Assembly: GCF_001425905.1 (NCBI RefSeq)
Contig: NZ_LMDY01000014.1
Location: 62,001-126,000 of the forward strand
Length of the DNA stretch: 64,000 nt
Direction: 5' to 3'
Origin: Methylibium sp. Root1272
Lineage (GTDB): Bacteria; Pseudomonadota; Gammaproteobacteria; Burkholderiales; Burkholderiaceae_C
The notes below the pieces were generated by a model that ran no database searches, was not told the DNA's origin, and saw nothing but the letters and a program-made list of their open reading frames with translations. Of this stretch, positions 55,592 to 64,000 are shown piece after piece. Position numbers and translations under genes: made by a program. Positions within the stretch are counted from its first letter, which is position 1; every line of letters starts with the position of its first letter.

Positions 55592-56313
55592 GCATGCTCC
55601 CTCCCTCCGAGTTCGCCCCGGGCCTGACGGTGCAGCGCATCGCGCCGCCGCTGAAGCTGTCCGACTTTGGCCTGATCGCCTTCGACATGGACTCGACGCT
55701 GATCAACATCGAGTGCGTCGACGAGATCGCCGACGCGGCCGGCCGCAAGGCCGAGGTCGCGGCCATCACCGAGGCTGCGATGCGCGGCGAGATTGCCGAC
55801 TACAAGGACAGCCTGCGCCGACGCGTGGCGCTGCTGAAGGGTGTGCCGGTGGCGGCGATGCAGCAGGTGATCGACCGGCGACTGCAGCTCAATCCCGGCG
55901 CCGAGACGCTGGTGCAGGCCTGCCGGGCTGCGGGCCTGAAGACCTTGCTGGTCTCCGGCGGCTTCACCTTCTTCAGCGACCACGTGCGCGACCGGCTGGG
56001 CCTCGACTTCACCCGCAGCAACGTGCTCGAGGTGGCCGACGGCGCCCTCACCGGCCGCCTGGTGGACCAGCACTGGGGCGACATCTGCGACGGCGAGGAG
56101 AAGCGAAAGATGCTGCTCGCCACCTGCGCGCAACTGGGCCTCGCACCCTCGCGCGCGATCGCGATGGGCGACGGCGCCAACGACCTGCCGATGATGGGCG
56201 CCGCCGGTCTGTCGGTGGCCTACCACGCCAAGCCCGCGGTGCGGGCGCAGGCGATGGTGTCGATCGAACAGGGCGGGCTGGACCGCCTGCTCGAGGTGGC
56301 GTCGCCGGGCTGA
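55588..56313 (+). CDS. serB: Phosphoserine phosphatase
   Basis: 241 aa HAD-family enzyme, last step of serine synthesis. Catalytic motif LIAFDMDSTLINIECVDEIA, then LLVSGGFTFFSDHVRDRLGL, and AIAMGDGANDLPMMGAAGLS for Mg binding. It lacks the N-terminal ACT-like part of E. coli SerB, giving the short beta-proteobacterial form. Start overlaps the mfd stop (55588-55591). Complete. Confidence 0.95.
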   Translation: MSMLPPSEFAPGLTVQRIAPPLKLSDFGLIAFDMDSTLINIECVDEIADAAGRKAEVAAITEAAMRGEIADYKDSLRRRVALLKGVPVAAMQQVIDRRLQLNPGAETLVQACRAAGLKTLLVSGGFTFFSDHVRDRLGLDFTRSNVLEVADGALTGRLVDQHWGDICDGEEKRKMLLATCAQLGLAPSRAIAMGDGANDLPMMGAAGLSVAYHAKPAVRAQAMVSIEQGGLDRLLEVASPG

Positions 56314-56405
56314 GCGCCGCCCCTTCGCAGGGCGCGCCGGTTCGATCCGGCAGGAACGGTTTGTGCATGGCAGCAATCCACTACCAACCCCGGAGGGCCC
56401 CAGCC

Positions 56406-56828
56406 ATGCTCGATCGCACCGCCACGAAGTTCTCCCACGTCAAGCCGACCGACACCAACTTCCGCAGCGATGGCCTGCGCGACTTCTTCCTCTACCGCGA
56501 CCTGGGCATCGCCGAGGCGACCAACGGCAAGGTGATCGCGCAACTCGTGATCGCGAACAATGCACCGGAGAAAGGCACCGGATGGCACCGCCATGAGGCG
56601 GAGTTCCACATCGTGATCATGCTCAGGGGCTGGGCGAAGTTCATGTACGAGGATCAGGAGACGCTCGTCTCGGCCGGTGATTGCGTGCACCAGCGCCCGG
56701 GCGTGCGGCATTTCCTGTTCGACTACTCGCCCGACATGGAGTACCTGGAAGTCGTCGGCCCGGCCGACTTCACCACCATCGACGTCGACCCGGTCTGCGA
56801 CATCCCCGCGCCCAAGGGCTGGTTCTGA
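56406..56828 (+). CDS. Cupin-domain protein
   Basis: 140 aa single-domain cupin. GTGWHRHEAEFHIVIMLRGW gives the two His and Glu of cupin motif 1, and HQRPGVRHFLFDYSPDMEYL gives the motif-2 His. Between are KFMYEDQETLVSAGDCVHQR turns. Probably binds a divalent metal; substrate unknown. The end DPVCDIPAPKGWF is characteristic of a small conserved proteobacterial group. ATG 56406 is taken; an in-frame ATG at 56367 would add 13 residues. GGAGGGCC upstream may serve as ribosome site. Single gene. Confidence 0.82.
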   Translation: MLDRTATKFSHVKPTDTNFRSDGLRDFFLYRDLGIAEATNGKVIAQLVIANNAPEKGTGWHRHEAEFHIVIMLRGWAKFMYEDQETLVSAGDCVHQRPGVRHFLFDYSPDMEYLEVVGPADFTTIDVDPVCDIPAPKGWF

Positions 56829-56836
56829 AGGAGTCA

Positions 56837-56868
56837 GGCCCGTTTCCCCGCCAGGGCGGAAACGGGCC
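56837..56868. terminator. Bidirectional hairpin between cupin and GST genes
   Basis: An 11-bp perfect stem, GGCCCGTTTCC (56837-56847) with GGAAACGGGCC (56858-56868), loop of ten bases. It lies between two convergent genes whose stops are at 56828 and 56887. There is no T run, so it may act together with Rho. Confidence 0.6.
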
Positions 56869-56886
56869 GGCTGCAGCCGGCGGCGG

Positions 56887-57546
56887 TCAGAACTCGACCT
56901 CGAGTTCCTCCATCGACTCCGGCTCGGTCTTCGCGGCGGCGATCCATTCCTGCATCTCCGGCATCGCCATCACCCGCAGGCAGTATTCGATGCACGCGCG
57001 GTCGCTGATGCGCACGTCGTAGGTCTTGAGCCGCGTGACCACCGGCGCGTACATCGCATCGGCCATCGTGCGGTGCTCGCCGAACAACCACGGGCCGCCG
57101 TAGCGCTTCAGGCAGTCCGACCAGATCTCGACCACGCGCTCGATGTCCGACTCGGCCCGGCTCCACACCTTGTAGCCCGGGAAACTGCCCTTCAGGTTCA
57201 TGGGCAGCGCCGAACGCAGAGAGCTGAAGCCCGAGTGCATCTCGCCGCAGACGGCGCGGCAATGCGCGCGCGCAGCCCGGTCGGCCGGCAACAGCCCGGC
57301 CTTGGGCTTGATCTCGTGCAGGTACTCGGCGATCGCCAGGGTGTCCCACACGTCGACCTTGTCGTGGCGCAGCCGCGGCACCAGGATCGACGGCGCCAGC
57401 AGCAGGATCTCGGCCTTCACGCCCGGGTCGTCGGGCGGGAGGATGTTCTCGCTGAAGTCCAGCCCGGCAAACCGCGCGAGCAGCCAGCCGCGCAGGGACC
57501 ACGACGAATAATTCTTGCTGCTGATCGTGAGCGTGGCCTTGGCCAT
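56887..57546 (-). CDS. Glutathione S-transferase-family protein
   Basis: 219 aa cytosolic. Thioredoxin-like N-domain: TLTISSKNYSSWSLRGWLLA, where Ser/Asn near residues 10-16 take the place of the catalytic Ser/Tyr, then the cis-Pro APSILVPRLRHDKVDVWDTL and IAEYLHEI (E-S-like contact here I-A-E-Y). C-terminal helical domain includes YGGPWLFGEHRTMADAMYAP, the standard N-capping box. Close to the GstA/maleylacetoacetate isomerase-like bacterial group. Substrate unknown. Confidence 0.87.
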   Translation of the reverse strand: MAKATLTISSKNYSSWSLRGWLLARFAGLDFSENILPPDDPGVKAEILLLAPSILVPRLRHDKVDVWDTLAIAEYLHEIKPKAGLLPADRAARAHCRAVCGEMHSGFSSLRSALPMNLKGSFPGYKVWSRAESDIERVVEIWSDCLKRYGGPWLFGEHRTMADAMYAPVVTRLKTYDVRISDRACIEYCLRVMAMPEMQEWIAAAKTEPESMEELEVEF

Positions 57547-57678
57547 GGTGCATCCATCCTCCTGGTGCACTCCCTCCCGCAATCGCTGTGCCAGCTTGGG
57601 GCGGCTCCGCCTCATGGCCTGCAACTTGCCTGCAGTCCCGGGCATAACCCCGCCTGTCGACGGGGGACGAGGCAGCCC

Positions 57679-58899
57679 ATGATGTATCTGGCCTACCAGA
57701 ACCACACCGATCTGCTGTCGCCGCTCCAGGCGGCGGCCAGCACCGCCGCGAGCTATCTCAGCCACGAGTGGTTCGTCCTGAAACAGCTGCCGGCGGTGCG
57801 CAAGGTGGCCGCCGCCTGCGAGGTGTTCTCGCTCGCCAAGCTCACGCACCAGCGGCCCGACTTCCGCATCAGCTCCGTGCGGGTCGGCGAGCGCGAGCTG
57901 AAGGTGCGCGAGGAGGTGGTGACCACCACGCCCTTCGCCACCCTGCTGCGCTTCGTGCGCGAGGACGCCCCGGCCGACCAGCCGCGTGTGCTGATCGCGG
58001 CGCCGCTGTCGGGTCACTTCGCCACGCTGCTGCGCGACACGGTGCGCACGATGATGGCCGACCACGACGTCTACATCACCGACTGGCACAACGCCCGCCA
58101 CGTGCCGCTGGTCGAAGGCCCGTTCGGGCTCGACGAGTACATCGAGCACCTGATCCTGTTCCTGGAGACCATGGGCCCCGGCTCGCACCTGATGGCGATC
58201 TGCCAGCCCTGCGTGCCGGCACTGGCCGCGGTGGCCCTGATGAGCGAGGACGACAACCCGGCGCAGCCCCGCAGCATGTCGCTGATGGCCGGTCCGATCG
58301 ACTGCCGCATCAACCCGACCGAGGTGAACAAGCTTGCGACCAGCAAGCCGATCGAGTGGTTCGAGAAGAACCTGGTGCACGACGTGCCGTTGCGCTATGC
58401 CGGTGCGATGCGGCGTGTCTACCCCGGTTTCCTGCAGCTCACCGCCTTCATGAGCATGAACCCCGACCGGCACCGCAAGGCCTTCGCCGATCTGTACCAC
58501 CACATCGCCACCGGCGACATCGAGAAGGCCGAGGCCACGCGGCAGTTCTACGAGGAGTACTTCGCCGTCAACGACCTGGCCGCCGAGTTCTACCTCGAGA
58601 CCGTGAAGCTGGTGTTCCAGGATTACGCGCTGGCGCGCGGCGAGTTGAACTACCGCGGCCGCAAGGTCGACACCAAGGCGATCCGCCGCACCGCCCTCTT
58701 CACCGTCGAGGGCGAGCGCGACGACATCTGCTCGATCGGCCAGACCGTCGCCGCGCACGACCTGTGCGGTGGCCTCGCGCCCTTCCGCAAGACCCACCAC
58801 GTGCAGCTCGGAGTCGGTCACTACGGCGTGTTCAGCGGCCGGCGCTGGCAGCAGCAGATCTACCCGCGGGTGCGCGAGCTGATCCATGTGAGTCAGTGA
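57679..58899 (+). CDS. phaZ: Intracellular polyhydroxybutyrate depolymerase
   Basis: 406 aa enzyme that releases 3-hydroxybutyrate oligomers from native PHB granules. The nucleophile is Cys, not Ser: HLMAICQPCVPALAAVALMS with C175 in the lipase-box place, as in PhaZ1 of Ralstonia/Cupriavidus. Other marks: YITDWHNARHVPLVEGPFGL, YPGFLQLTAFMSMNPDRH, FTVEGERDDICSIGQT and the His in KTHHVQLGVGHYGVFSGRRW. No signal peptide. With BdhA it gives PHB degradation to acetoacetate. Single gene. Confidence 0.92.
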   Translation: MMYLAYQNHTDLLSPLQAAASTAASYLSHEWFVLKQLPAVRKVAAACEVFSLAKLTHQRPDFRISSVRVGERELKVREEVVTTTPFATLLRFVREDAPADQPRVLIAAPLSGHFATLLRDTVRTMMADHDVYITDWHNARHVPLVEGPFGLDEYIEHLILFLETMGPGSHLMAICQPCVPALAAVALMSEDDNPAQPRSMSLMAGPIDCRINPTEVNKLATSKPIEWFEKNLVHDVPLRYAGAMRRVYPGFLQLTAFMSMNPDRHRKAFADLYHHIATGDIEKAEATRQFYEEYFAVNDLAAEFYLETVKLVFQDYALARGELNYRGRKVDTKAIRRTALFTVEGERDDICSIGQTVAAHDLCGGLAPFRKTHHVQLGVGHYGVFSGRRWQQQIYPRVRELIHVSQ

Positions 58900-58964
58900 C
58901 GGCCACGCGCTCTGGAAAGCTGCCGTCGCAGGGCGCCGAGGGTCGGCCGGTAGACTGATCCTCC

Positions 58965-59609
58965 ATGAAGCGGATGAAGATCGATTTCGTGTCCGACGTG
59001 GTCTGCCCCTGGTGCGCCATCGGCCTGAACGCGCTGGAGCAGGCCCTCCGGCGACTCGAGGGCGAGGTCGCGGCCGAGCTGCACTTCCAGCCCTTCGAGC
59101 TGAACCCGCAGATGCCGCCCGAAGGCGAGGAGATCGTCGCCCACCTGACCCGCAAGTACGGCATCACGCCGGAAGACTGCGCACGCAATGCCGAAACGAT
59201 CCACCAGCGCGGCGAGTCGGTGGGCTTCCGCTTCGAGCCGGGCCAGCGCCGCCGCACCTACAACACCTTCGACGCACACCGGCTGCTGCACTGGGCCGGC
59301 CTCGAAGGCCGCCAGCGCGAACTGAAGCATGCGTTGCTGCGCGCCTACTTCACCGACGGCGAAAACGTCGCCGACCCCGGCCTGCTGGTGCGCGTGGCGG
59401 GCGAGGCGGGGCTCGACCCGCAACGCGCGCAGGCTCTGCTGGCCTCAGACGAGTTTGCAGCCGAGGTGCGCGAACAGGAGCAGCTCTGGCTCGACCGCGG
59501 CATCCACTCGGTGCCCTCGATCGTCATCGACGGCCGGCACCTGGTCCAGGGTGGCCAGCCGGTCGAGGTGTTCGAGCAGGTGTTGCGGGAGCTGGCCGGC
59601 AAGGCTTGA
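58965..59609 (+). CDS. DsbA-family (FrnE-like) cytosolic oxidoreductase
   Basis: 214 aa with a DsbA-like fold but no signal peptide. Active site C14-PW-C17 in DFVSDVVCPWCAIGLNALEQ, helical insert, and RGIHSVPSIVIDGRHLVQGG with the cis-Pro. FELNPQMPPEGEEIVAHLTR and RRTYNTFDAHRLLHWAGLEG are marks of the FrnE/2-hydroxychromene-isomerase-related branch. Its natural substrate is unknown; related FrnE protein gives oxidative and metal-stress tolerance in Deinococcus. 65 nt after phaZ. Confidence 0.88.
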   Translation: MKRMKIDFVSDVVCPWCAIGLNALEQALRRLEGEVAAELHFQPFELNPQMPPEGEEIVAHLTRKYGITPEDCARNAETIHQRGESVGFRFEPGQRRRTYNTFDAHRLLHWAGLEGRQRELKHALLRAYFTDGENVADPGLLVRVAGEAGLDPQRAQALLASDEFAAEVREQEQLWLDRGIHSVPSIVIDGRHLVQGGQPVEVFEQVLRELAGKA

Positions 59610-59708
59610 TCGGCACCCTGTGCCGCCTTGTCGAGATCGGGCCCGCCCGTTCGTCGTGGGAGTGGAAGCCGGACGTTCCCCTCCCAACCTGCACGCAAGG
59701 AGACCGAC

Positions 59709-60140
59709 ATGCGATTCATGGTGATGATCAAGGCCGACCGCCACAGCGAAGCAGGCGAGATGCCCAACGAACAACTGCTCGCCGAGATGGGCCGGTTCAA
59801 CGAAGAGCTGGTGAAGGCCGGCGTCATGCAGGCCGGCGAAGGCCTGCACCCCAGCTCCAAGGGCGCACGCGTGCGCTTCTCGGGCCGTGACCGCCGGGTG
59901 ATCGACGGGCCATTCGCCGAGACCAAGGAACTGATCGCCGGCTTCTGGATCTGGCAGTGCGCCTCGCTGCAGGAGGCGATCGACTGGGTCAAGCGCTGCC
60001 CCAACCCGATGCCGGGCGACTCGGAGGTCGAGATCCGGCAGGTCTTCGAGGCCGACGACTTCGGTGCGGAGTTCACGCCGGAGTTGCGCGCGCAGGAAGA
60101 GCGGCTGCGCGCGGAGATCGCCAGCCGGTCGGCGACCTGA
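59709..60140 (+). CDS. YCII-related (DGPF) domain protein
   Basis: 143 aa. MRFMVMIKADRHSEAGEMPN at the N-terminus, GVMQAGEGLHPSSKGARVRF, the defining DGPFAETKELIAGFWIWQCA and CPNPMPGDSEVEIRQVFEAD. This is the DGPF/YCII-like ferredoxin-fold family, often encoded next to ECF sigma factors; none is seen here. Role unknown. AAGGAGA lies just before ATG 59709. Single gene, convergent with acvB. Confidence 0.88.
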   Translation: MRFMVMIKADRHSEAGEMPNEQLLAEMGRFNEELVKAGVMQAGEGLHPSSKGARVRFSGRDRRVIDGPFAETKELIAGFWIWQCASLQEAIDWVKRCPNPMPGDSEVEIRQVFEADDFGAEFTPELRAQEERLRAEIASRSAT

Positions 60141-60174
60141 CGATCACTAGTCCGCCCGCGTCGGGCCGACGGGC

Positions 60175-61662
60175 TCAGCGCGGCGGCGGCGAGACCGGCA
60201 CCGCCTCCAGGATCCGGCCGGCCAGCGCGTCGTAGTCGCCGCCGAAGTGGTGCCCGCCCGGCAGCACCAGCGCACGCACGTGCTTCGGCGCGAGCTGGGG
60301 GCACAGGGAATCGCGTTCGTCGCTGCCGTGGATGCACAGCGTGCCTGCGGCCGACAGCTTCTGCGCCTCGGGGGCGATCGGGCGGTCGCCGCTGGCGCCG
60401 ATCCAGTGGGTGACGTGGAACTCGAAGGCCGCCTTCTGGCCCAGGCCCAGCAGCGCCGTCAGCCGCACGCTGGCGCGCGTGCGGGCCGGCAGGCGGTTGA
60501 TCGCGAAGGGCAGCACGTCGGCGCCCTGCGAGTAGCCGATCAGCAGCACCTCGCTGCGTTGCCAGCGCGCGGCGTAGTAGCGGATCAGGCGGTCCAGGTC
60601 GGCCGCCAGCCCCTCGGGCGTGCGCGCGCTCCAGAAGTAGCGCAGCGAATCGAAGCCGGCCACCGGCACGCCCTGCTTCGCCAGCGCGGCGGCGATGCTC
60701 TTGTCGATACCAGCCCAGCCGCCATCCCCCGACAGCAGGACGGCGAAGCGCCGCGCGTTGCCCGCATCGCCACCGGCGGCCGCCGTCGCCGGCACCTCGA
60801 CGATCGGCAGGTCGGCCAACTGGGCTGGTGGCGCACCGAGCGAAACGCGGTAGGCAGCCAGGCGCGCATAGGCCGCGTCGAAGCCCGCGGTCGCGTCGCT
60901 TTTGCCCGGCGTGGCGGCCCCCGTGCCCGGCGGCAGCGCCACCCAACTGGCCTGCGCGACGCGCGCGACGAAGGCCTGGGCCACGCTCGCGCTGCAGGCT
61001 GCGGTCTCGTCGCCGCTCTGCACGGCCGCCCAGGGCGCGATCGCCTGGGTGGCCGGCAGCAACTCGACGCCACGACCACCGGCTGCCGCCTGCCAGCGCA
61101 GCGCGTTGGTGGCGCACAGCGGCGTCCTGTCGTCCAGGCGTGGGCAGAAGCCCAGCGACAGCGCCGACACGAAGCTGCCGGCCGGCGCCTGCGCCAGCAC
61201 GCCGTAGGCGAAGGCGGCCCGCGGCGTGCCGGCACCGACCAGCAGCGGCTCCAGGTAGGTCGGCAGCTTCTCGATGGCCTGCACCTGGTGGGCCAGGTTC
61301 TCGAAGGCGCCCGCCGCGTACAGGCAGCTGCCGCCCTGCGCCTCGAGCCGGCGATGGAACGGCGCCAGCGGCACGGCCGCCACCAGGGCGCCGGCCTTCG
61401 TCATGGACTGCAGCAGTTGCCGCTCGGTGGCGTCGGGCCCGGCCTCGTCCGCCAGCATCAGCACGAACTGCTTCACCTCGCCCGCGGGACGAAAGACCTG
61501 CACGCCGGTGAACAGGCCGTGCGACACCGTCGGCGCGGCAGCGGCGGCCGGCTTCTGCAGCGGCGCCGATGCCGGCGGTGCCGTCCGGGCCGGGGCCGCC
61601 ACCGACGCCATGACCGCACCGGCCAGCGCCACCGCGAACGCGAGTGCGCGCCGCCCGCTCAT
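60175..61662 (-). CDS. acvB: AcvB/VirJ-like periplasmic serine esterase
   Basis: 495 aa. Signal peptide RRALAFAVALAGAVMASVAA, a first degenerate hydrolase half, and a C-terminal VirJ domain with RFAVLLSGDGGWAGIDKSIA, FWSARTPEGLAADLDRLIRY and the nucleophile in LLIGYSQGADVLPFAINRLP, then GSDERDSLCP and LPGGHHFGGDYDALA with the acid and His. AcvB of rhizobia is a lysyl-phosphatidylglycerol hydrolase encoded after lpiA/mprF; here too it is directly coupled to mprF (61659-61662 overlap). So it likely reverses lipid lysylation in the periplasm. Confidence 0.87.
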   Translation of the reverse strand: MSGRRALAFAVALAGAVMASVAAPARTAPPASAPLQKPAAAAAPTVSHGLFTGVQVFRPAGEVKQFVLMLADEAGPDATERQLLQSMTKAGALVAAVPLAPFHRRLEAQGGSCLYAAGAFENLAHQVQAIEKLPTYLEPLLVGAGTPRAAFAYGVLAQAPAGSFVSALSLGFCPRLDDRTPLCATNALRWQAAAGGRGVELLPATQAIAPWAAVQSGDETAACSASVAQAFVARVAQASWVALPPGTGAATPGKSDATAGFDAAYARLAAYRVSLGAPPAQLADLPIVEVPATAAAGGDAGNARRFAVLLSGDGGWAGIDKSIAAALAKQGVPVAGFDSLRYFWSARTPEGLAADLDRLIRYYAARWQRSEVLLIGYSQGADVLPFAINRLPARTRASVRLTALLGLGQKAAFEFHVTHWIGASGDRPIAPEAQKLSAAGTLCIHGSDERDSLCPQLAPKHVRALVLPGGHHFGGDYDALAGRILEAVPVSPPPR

Positions 61663-64000
61663 CGGGCGATCACGCCCTTGACGCCGCCGCCGATCAGCGC
61701 GGCCACGTCGACCAGCACGAACAGCGGCGCCACGCCGCCGGGTGCGGCCAGGTAGCGCGCCTCCCAGACCGGCTCGAACTTGTCCTTGAAGCTGTGCAGG
61801 CCGCGGAAGTTGTAGAAGCGCTCGCCGTGCTCGAACAGCAGCCGCCCCAGCCGCTGCCAGCGCGGCGCACGGCGCCGCTCGGCCATGCCGGCCATCGGCG
61901 ACATGCCCAGGCCGAAGCGCTGGTAGCCCTGGGCCTGCAGGTGCAGCATGATCTTGGCGAACAGGAAATCCATCGTGCCGGGCGGCGACTCCGGCAGGTG
62001 ACGCATCAGGTCGACGCTGGCCTCGTCCTTCGCGTCGGTCGCCAGCAGGTTGGCGAAGGCGATGATGCGGCCTTCGCGCCGCACCACCGCGACCGGCAAC
62101 TGCTGCAGGTAGCGCTCGTCGAAGCGGCCGACCGAGAAGCCCTTCTCGCGCGATTTCTGCTGGCCGAGCCAGGCATCGGACACCGCGCGCAGTTCCGGCA
62201 GCGCCGCACCGACCGCCGCCGGCGCCAGCACCTCGAAGCTCAGGCCCTCGCGTTCGCCGCGGTTCACGCCGGAGCGCAGGTTGGCGCGCTTGGCGCCCTT
62301 GAGGTCGAAGTCGGGCAGGGTGACGTGCGCATGCTCGCCCAGCTTGAAGGCCTGCAGGCCGCAGTCCAGGTAGAGCGGCAGCGCGACCGGTCGCACCTGG
62401 TAGAAGGCCGCGCGGCCCCCGTGCGCCGCCGCCAGCTCGACGAAGCGCCACACGAGGTCGGGCCATTCGCGCGCATCGCCCATCGGGCCGAACAGCGACA
62501 CCCAGGAGCGGCCCTGCTTTCCGAACATCAGGAAGCTGCGCCCCGACGGCGAGAACAGCAGGTGCTTGTCACCCACCAGCGCATAGCAGCCGTCGGACGA
62601 CGGGCTGCCTCGCACCACGGCAGCCGCGCGCTCGATCTCCTCGGCCGTGGCCGGCGCCGCGCCGCCGGCCGGTGGGCGCAGCAACTGCCACAGGCCGAAG
62701 GCCAGGCCGATCAGCGCGACGCCCATCAGCGCGCGCAGCGAGCGCGGCGCATGCGCGTCGAGCTCGAACTGCCACCACAGCCGATGGCTGTAGGCGACCT
62801 CCTGGTAGGCGAAGAACAGCACCCACGCGCAGGCGGCGATCACACCGCCCAGCGCCAGCAGCCACTCGGGCTCGAGGCGCTGCGCGAACAGCGAGGAAGG
62901 TCGGTCGAACTGCCGGCGCGAGATCAGCAGCAGCAGCGCCAGCGTCGACAGCAGCGTCGCCTCGTGCAGTGCAATGCCCTTGGGCAGCGCCAGCACCGCC
63001 GCCACGACCGACAGCACGAGCGCCGCCCACCAGGCGGCATCGAGCCGGTGCAACAAGCCGCGCGCGACCATCAACAGCCCCAGGCCGGCGACGCTGCCGA
63101 GGAAGTGCGAGGCCTCGATCAGCGGCAGCGGCAGGTCGAGCGCGGCGAGCATCTGCCGTGCGTCCTCGGTCACCGGCGTGACGCCCGAGACCAGCAGCCA
63201 CAGGCCGGCCACCAGCGCCAGCGCGGCCATCAGCCGCGGGCTGAGGCGCACCGCCAGGCGGCCGACCGGCGCGGCCACGCCGGAGCGCAGTTCGTAGGAC
63301 GCGAGCAGGGCCGTGGCGAGCACCAGCGGCAGCACGTGGTAGAGGCCGCGGTACAGCAGCAAGGCGCCCAGCATCGCCTCGGTCGGCACGTGCGGGCCGC
63401 TGGCCAGCAGCATCACCGCCTCGAACACCCCCACGCCGCCCGGCACGTGGCTCAGGATGCCGGCGGTGATCGCGATGGCATAGAAGGCCACGAAGGTCGG
63501 CAGCGCGATGCGGTCGTCGGGCAGCAGGAACCACAACGCCGCGGCCGATGCACCGAGCTCGAGCGCCGAGATCGCCAGCTGGCGCAACGCCAGGCCTGCC
63601 GACGGCAACCGCAGCGTCCAGCGCGATCCCAGGTTCAGCACGCGCTGCCGCAGGCACAGCAGCAGGAATACGGCCAGCGCCAGCAGCAGCACCCCGGCGC
63701 CCGCGCGCAGCAGCCCGGGCCGCGTGTGCAGCAGCGACGCCACGTCGTCGGCCCCCCACAGCAGCCCGAGCGCGCCGAAGGCGGTGATGCCCAGCGTGAA
63801 CGCGGCGGCGTTGAAGGCGATCACGCGCGCGATCTGCGGCGGCGCCAGCCCGGCCGCGGCGTACAGCCGCATCCGCACCGCGCCGCCGGTCAGCGGACCG
63901 AGACCGATGGTGTTGGACAGCGCATAGGCGACGAACGAGGTCAGCAGCACCGTGCTGCGCCCGACCCTGGCGCCCGCATAGGCCAGCGACGACGCGTCGT
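61659..64000 (-). CDS. mprF: Phosphatidylglycerol lysyltransferase/flippase MprF (LpiA), partial
   Basis: The 5' end lies beyond the window: the frame is open to 64000, reading SSLAYAGARVGRSTVLLTSF before the first internal GTG. About 780 residues are visible. The first part is a run of membrane helices (VAYALSNTIGLGPLTGGAVR, GVFEAVMLLASGP), the flippase. The C-terminal soluble domain transfers amino acids to lipid: FYQVRPVALPLYLDCGLQAF, DLKGAKRANLRSGVNRGERE and RHLPESPPGTMDFLFAKIML with YNFRGLHSFKDKFEPVWEAR. It gives the membrane positive charge and resistance to cationic peptides. Coupled to acvB. Confidence 0.9.
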   Translation of the reverse strand, partial: DASSLAYAGARVGRSTVLLTSFVAYALSNTIGLGPLTGGAVRMRLYAAAGLAPPQIARVIAFNAAAFTLGITAFGALGLLWGADDVASLLHTRPGLLRAGAGVLLLALAVFLLLCLRQRVLNLGSRWTLRLPSAGLALRQLAISALELGASAAALWFLLPDDRIALPTFVAFYAIAITAGILSHVPGGVGVFEAVMLLASGPHVPTEAMLGALLLYRGLYHVLPLVLATALLASYELRSGVAAPVGRLAVRLSPRLMAALALVAGLWLLVSGVTPVTEDARQMLAALDLPLPLIEASHFLGSVAGLGLLMVARGLLHRLDAAWWAALVLSVVAAVLALPKGIALHEATLLSTLALLLLISRRQFDRPSSLFAQRLEPEWLLALGGVIAACAWVLFFAYQEVAYSHRLWWQFELDAHAPRSLRALMGVALIGLAFGLWQLLRPPAGGAAPATAEEIERAAAVVRGSPSSDGCYALVGDKHLLFSPSGRSFLMFGKQGRSWVSLFGPMGDAREWPDLVWRFVELAAAHGGRAAFYQVRPVALPLYLDCGLQAFKLGEHAHVTLPDFDLKGAKRANLRSGVNRGEREGLSFEVLAPAAVGAALPELRAVSDAWLGQQKSREKGFSVGRFDERYLQQLPVAVVRREGRIIAFANLLATDAKDEASVDLMRHLPESPPGTMDFLFAKIMLHLQAQGYQRFGLGMSPMAGMAERRRAPRWQRLGRLLFEHGERFYNFRGLHSFKDKFEPVWEARYLAAPGGVAPLFVLVDVAALIGGGVKGVIAR

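Overview
The window (about 68% GC by eye, proteobacterial codon use, many 4-bp ATGA gene overlaps) looks like a Burkholderiales chromosome, probably of the Rubrivivax/Leptothrix/Methylibium (Sphaerotilaceae-like) group. The right third carries ordinary core genes in a beta-proteobacterial order: relA, bdhA, ompR-envZ, ppk2, ispF-ispD, mfd, serB, an intracellular PHB depolymerase and mprF-acvB. PHB turnover genes and the closely packed mfd/ispD/ispF block support the assignment. The genus is an inference.

Bases 1-42404 are a heavy-metal resistance island that stops at the 3' end of a tRNA-Val(GAC) gene (42405-42481, minus strand). (1) 1-11065, Cd/Pb/Zn and Co block: a Mn-type yybP-ykoY riboswitch reading off the left edge; cadR with a YnfA protein; a short CDF transporter with a transglutaminase-like protein; a first czcI with only the start of czcC; a CzcR/CzcS two-component pair; cadA with two followers; a second cadR; czcE. 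(2) 11475-20141, the czc operon: czcI, czcC, a split-off periplasmic domain protein, czcB, czcA, a His-rich periplasmic protein, dsbB, dsbA. (3) 20619-35111, copper block: DUF305, a membrane protein, copZ, copA and cueR; a minus-strand operon of a small Cys protein, an outer-membrane lipoprotein channel, multicopper oxidase, cupredoxin, DUF411 and CusF; then a Met-rich lipoprotein, DUF2933 and a second Cu-ATPase. (4) 35531-42134, minus-strand cusCBA behind another small Cys protein.

The parts cover each compartment. P-type ATPases (CadA and two Cu+ types) move metal from cytosol to periplasm, chaperones (CopZ, CusF) and oxidising proteins (multicopper oxidase, cupredoxin) hold or detoxify it, and two RND tripartite pumps (Czc, Cus) send it out of the cell. 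MerR-type sensors (two CadR, one CueR) and CzcRS control it; three MerR-type operator dyads can be read directly.

The island was built by recombination and keeps the scars: a duplicated czcI/czcC junction flanking 9.4 kb, a 433-444-bp direct repeat (dsbA 3' end plus cusA 3' end) flanking a 15.3-kb copper cassette, and truncated pieces of an outer-membrane factor, copZ and a DsbG-like gene. I found no integrase, transposase, CRISPR array or replication origin in the window.

The most unusual points are: a small secreted Cys-rich protein of shared layout at the head of each efflux operon; a czcI-czcC spacer better conserved between copies than much of czcI and able to form three hairpins; a near-leaderless promoter shared by both czcI copies; and the CDF/transglutaminase-like pair behind a MerR operator.
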